DNA from: Catenulispora sp. MAP5-51
GTDB lineage: Bacteria; Actinomycetota; Actinomycetes; Streptomycetales; Catenulisporaceae
Reading direction: 5' to 3'
Assembly: GCF_041261205.1 (NCBI RefSeq)
Contig: NZ_JBGCCH010000010.1
Span: 1-64,000, forward strand
DNA: 64,000 nt
In this document: positions 63,445 to 64,000 of the stretch, in pieces
How positions within the stretch are numbered: the first letter of the stretch is position 1
Layout: each line of letters begins with the position of its first letter
Position numbers and translations under genes: made by a program
The notes under the pieces: generated by a model
Told to the model about the DNA's origin: nothing
The model's database searches: none
What the model saw: only the letters and a program-made list of their open reading frames with translations

Positions 63445-64000
63445 GTGGGCCTCATCGTCCAGAAGTACGGGGGCAGCTCCGTTGCCGACGCCGAGAGCAT
63501 CAAGCGTGTCGCCAAACGGATCATGGAGACGCGCCGGGCCGGCCACGAGGTGTGCGTCGTGGTCTCGGCGATGGGCGACACCACCGACGAGCTGATCGAC
63601 CTGGCCAAGCAGGTCTCGCCGATCCTGGAGGGCCGCGAGTACGACATGCTGCTCACCGCCGGCGAGCGCATCTCGATGTCGCTGGTGGCCATGGCCATCA
63701 ACTCCATGGGCGGCGACGCGCGCAGCTTCACCGGCTCGCAGGCCGGCGTGATCACCGACCAGTCCTTCAACAAGGCCCGCATCACCTCGGTGACCCCGGG
63801 CCGGCTGCGCACGGCGCTGGACGAGGGCGCGATCACGATCGTGGCCGGCTTCCAGGGCGTCTCGGAGACCACGAAGGACATCACCACGCTGGGCCGAGGC
63901 GGCTCGGACACCACCGCGGTCGCGCTGGCCGCGGCCCTGGGCGCCGACGTCTGCGAGATCTACACCGACGTGGACGGCGTGTTCTCCGCCGACCCGCGCC
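63445..64000 (+). CDS. lysC: Aspartokinase, N-terminal part (runs off window)
   Basis: 185 residues visible from the GTG at 63445, with AGGGAG seven bases upstream. Kinase motif [48 protein letters not shown], and [27 protein letters not shown]. Phosphorylates aspartate for Lys/Thr/Met synthesis; the regulatory ACT domains lie beyond the window end. Followed by asd in most actinobacteria. Confidence 0.95.
   Translation, partial: MGLIVQKYGGSSVADAESIKRVAKRIMETRRAGHEVCVVVSAMGDTTDELIDLAKQVSPILEGREYDMLLTAGERISMSLVAMAINSMGGDARSFTGSQAGVITDQSFNKARITSVTPGRLRTALDEGAITIVAGFQGVSETTKDITTLGRGGSDTTAVALAAALGADVCEIYTDVDGVFSADPR

Overview
High-GC actinobacterial chromosome around the replication origin. Three things place it. 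The gene order DciA-recF-gnd-dnaN-oriC-dnaA-rpmH-rnpA-yidD-yidC-jag-rsmG-parA-parB is typical. A second block, cwlM-trxA-trxB-anti-sigma-sigM-pseudokinase-murJ-DUF6049 and divergent pcnA, matches the mycobacterial Rv3907-Rv3915 neighbourhood. Many genes start with GTG, and the proteins carry long Pro/Ala-rich extensions. A chromosomal Kam-type 16S rRNA methyltransferase close in motif content to the enzyme described from Catenulispora acidiphila suggests the order Catenulisporales; this taxonomic guess is inference.

Layout. (1) About 1-15.5 kb is an integrated element of the actinomycete integrative-conjugative type (AICE). It holds a Nudix protein with an HTH/TPR regulator, a run of very small coupled genes, two tandem double-HTH paralogues, a GntR/UTRA repressor facing two palindromic operators, a tra/rep operon (OB-like protein, small protein, FtsK/TraB-like ATPase, two small membrane proteins, rolling-circle Rep), an XRE protein and a large serine integrase. 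The right end abuts the 3' end of tRNA-Ile(GAT); the left end was not located and may lie outside the window. (2) About 15.6-26.1 kb, all on the minus strand: DUF3566 protein, gyrA, gyrB, DciA, recF, gnd, dnaN. (3) 26.1-28.8 kb: oriC and dnaA. DnaA boxes lie on both sides of dnaA, and a box/GC/trio array resembles the Bacillus basal unwinding element. (4) 29.0-35.0 kb, plus strand: rpmH, rnpA, yidD, yidC, jag, rsmG, parA, parB. Nineteen copies of one parS-like 14-mer lie between 32.3 and 42.1 kb, and an IS3-family relic sits among them. (5) 35.8-40.4 kb, minus strand: D-Ala-D-Ala ligase family protein, PLP aminotransferase, and a coupled DUF371-protein/Kam methyltransferase pair. (6) 40.5-51.7 kb, minus strand: the cwlM to DUF6049 envelope/redox/sigma block, with the MurJ-linked pseudokinase as its own gene. 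(7) 51.7-58.6 kb: CCA-adding enzyme, MFS transporter, a small lipoprotein-like pair, a SigE-family sigma operon, an FBP-domain protein and a GNAT. (8) 58.7-64 kb: tRNA-Ser(GGA), SRP RNA, dnaX, ybaB, recR, a DUF5063 protein and the start of lysC.

The chromosomal part joins replication initiation (DnaA, DnaN, DciA, gyrase), segregation (ParABS), cell-wall synthesis control (CwlM, MurJ, pseudokinase) and recombination repair (RecF, RecR, DnaX). The first 15 kb is accessory DNA with its own integration, replication, transfer and repression modules. All calls come from reading the sequence; no database search was run.
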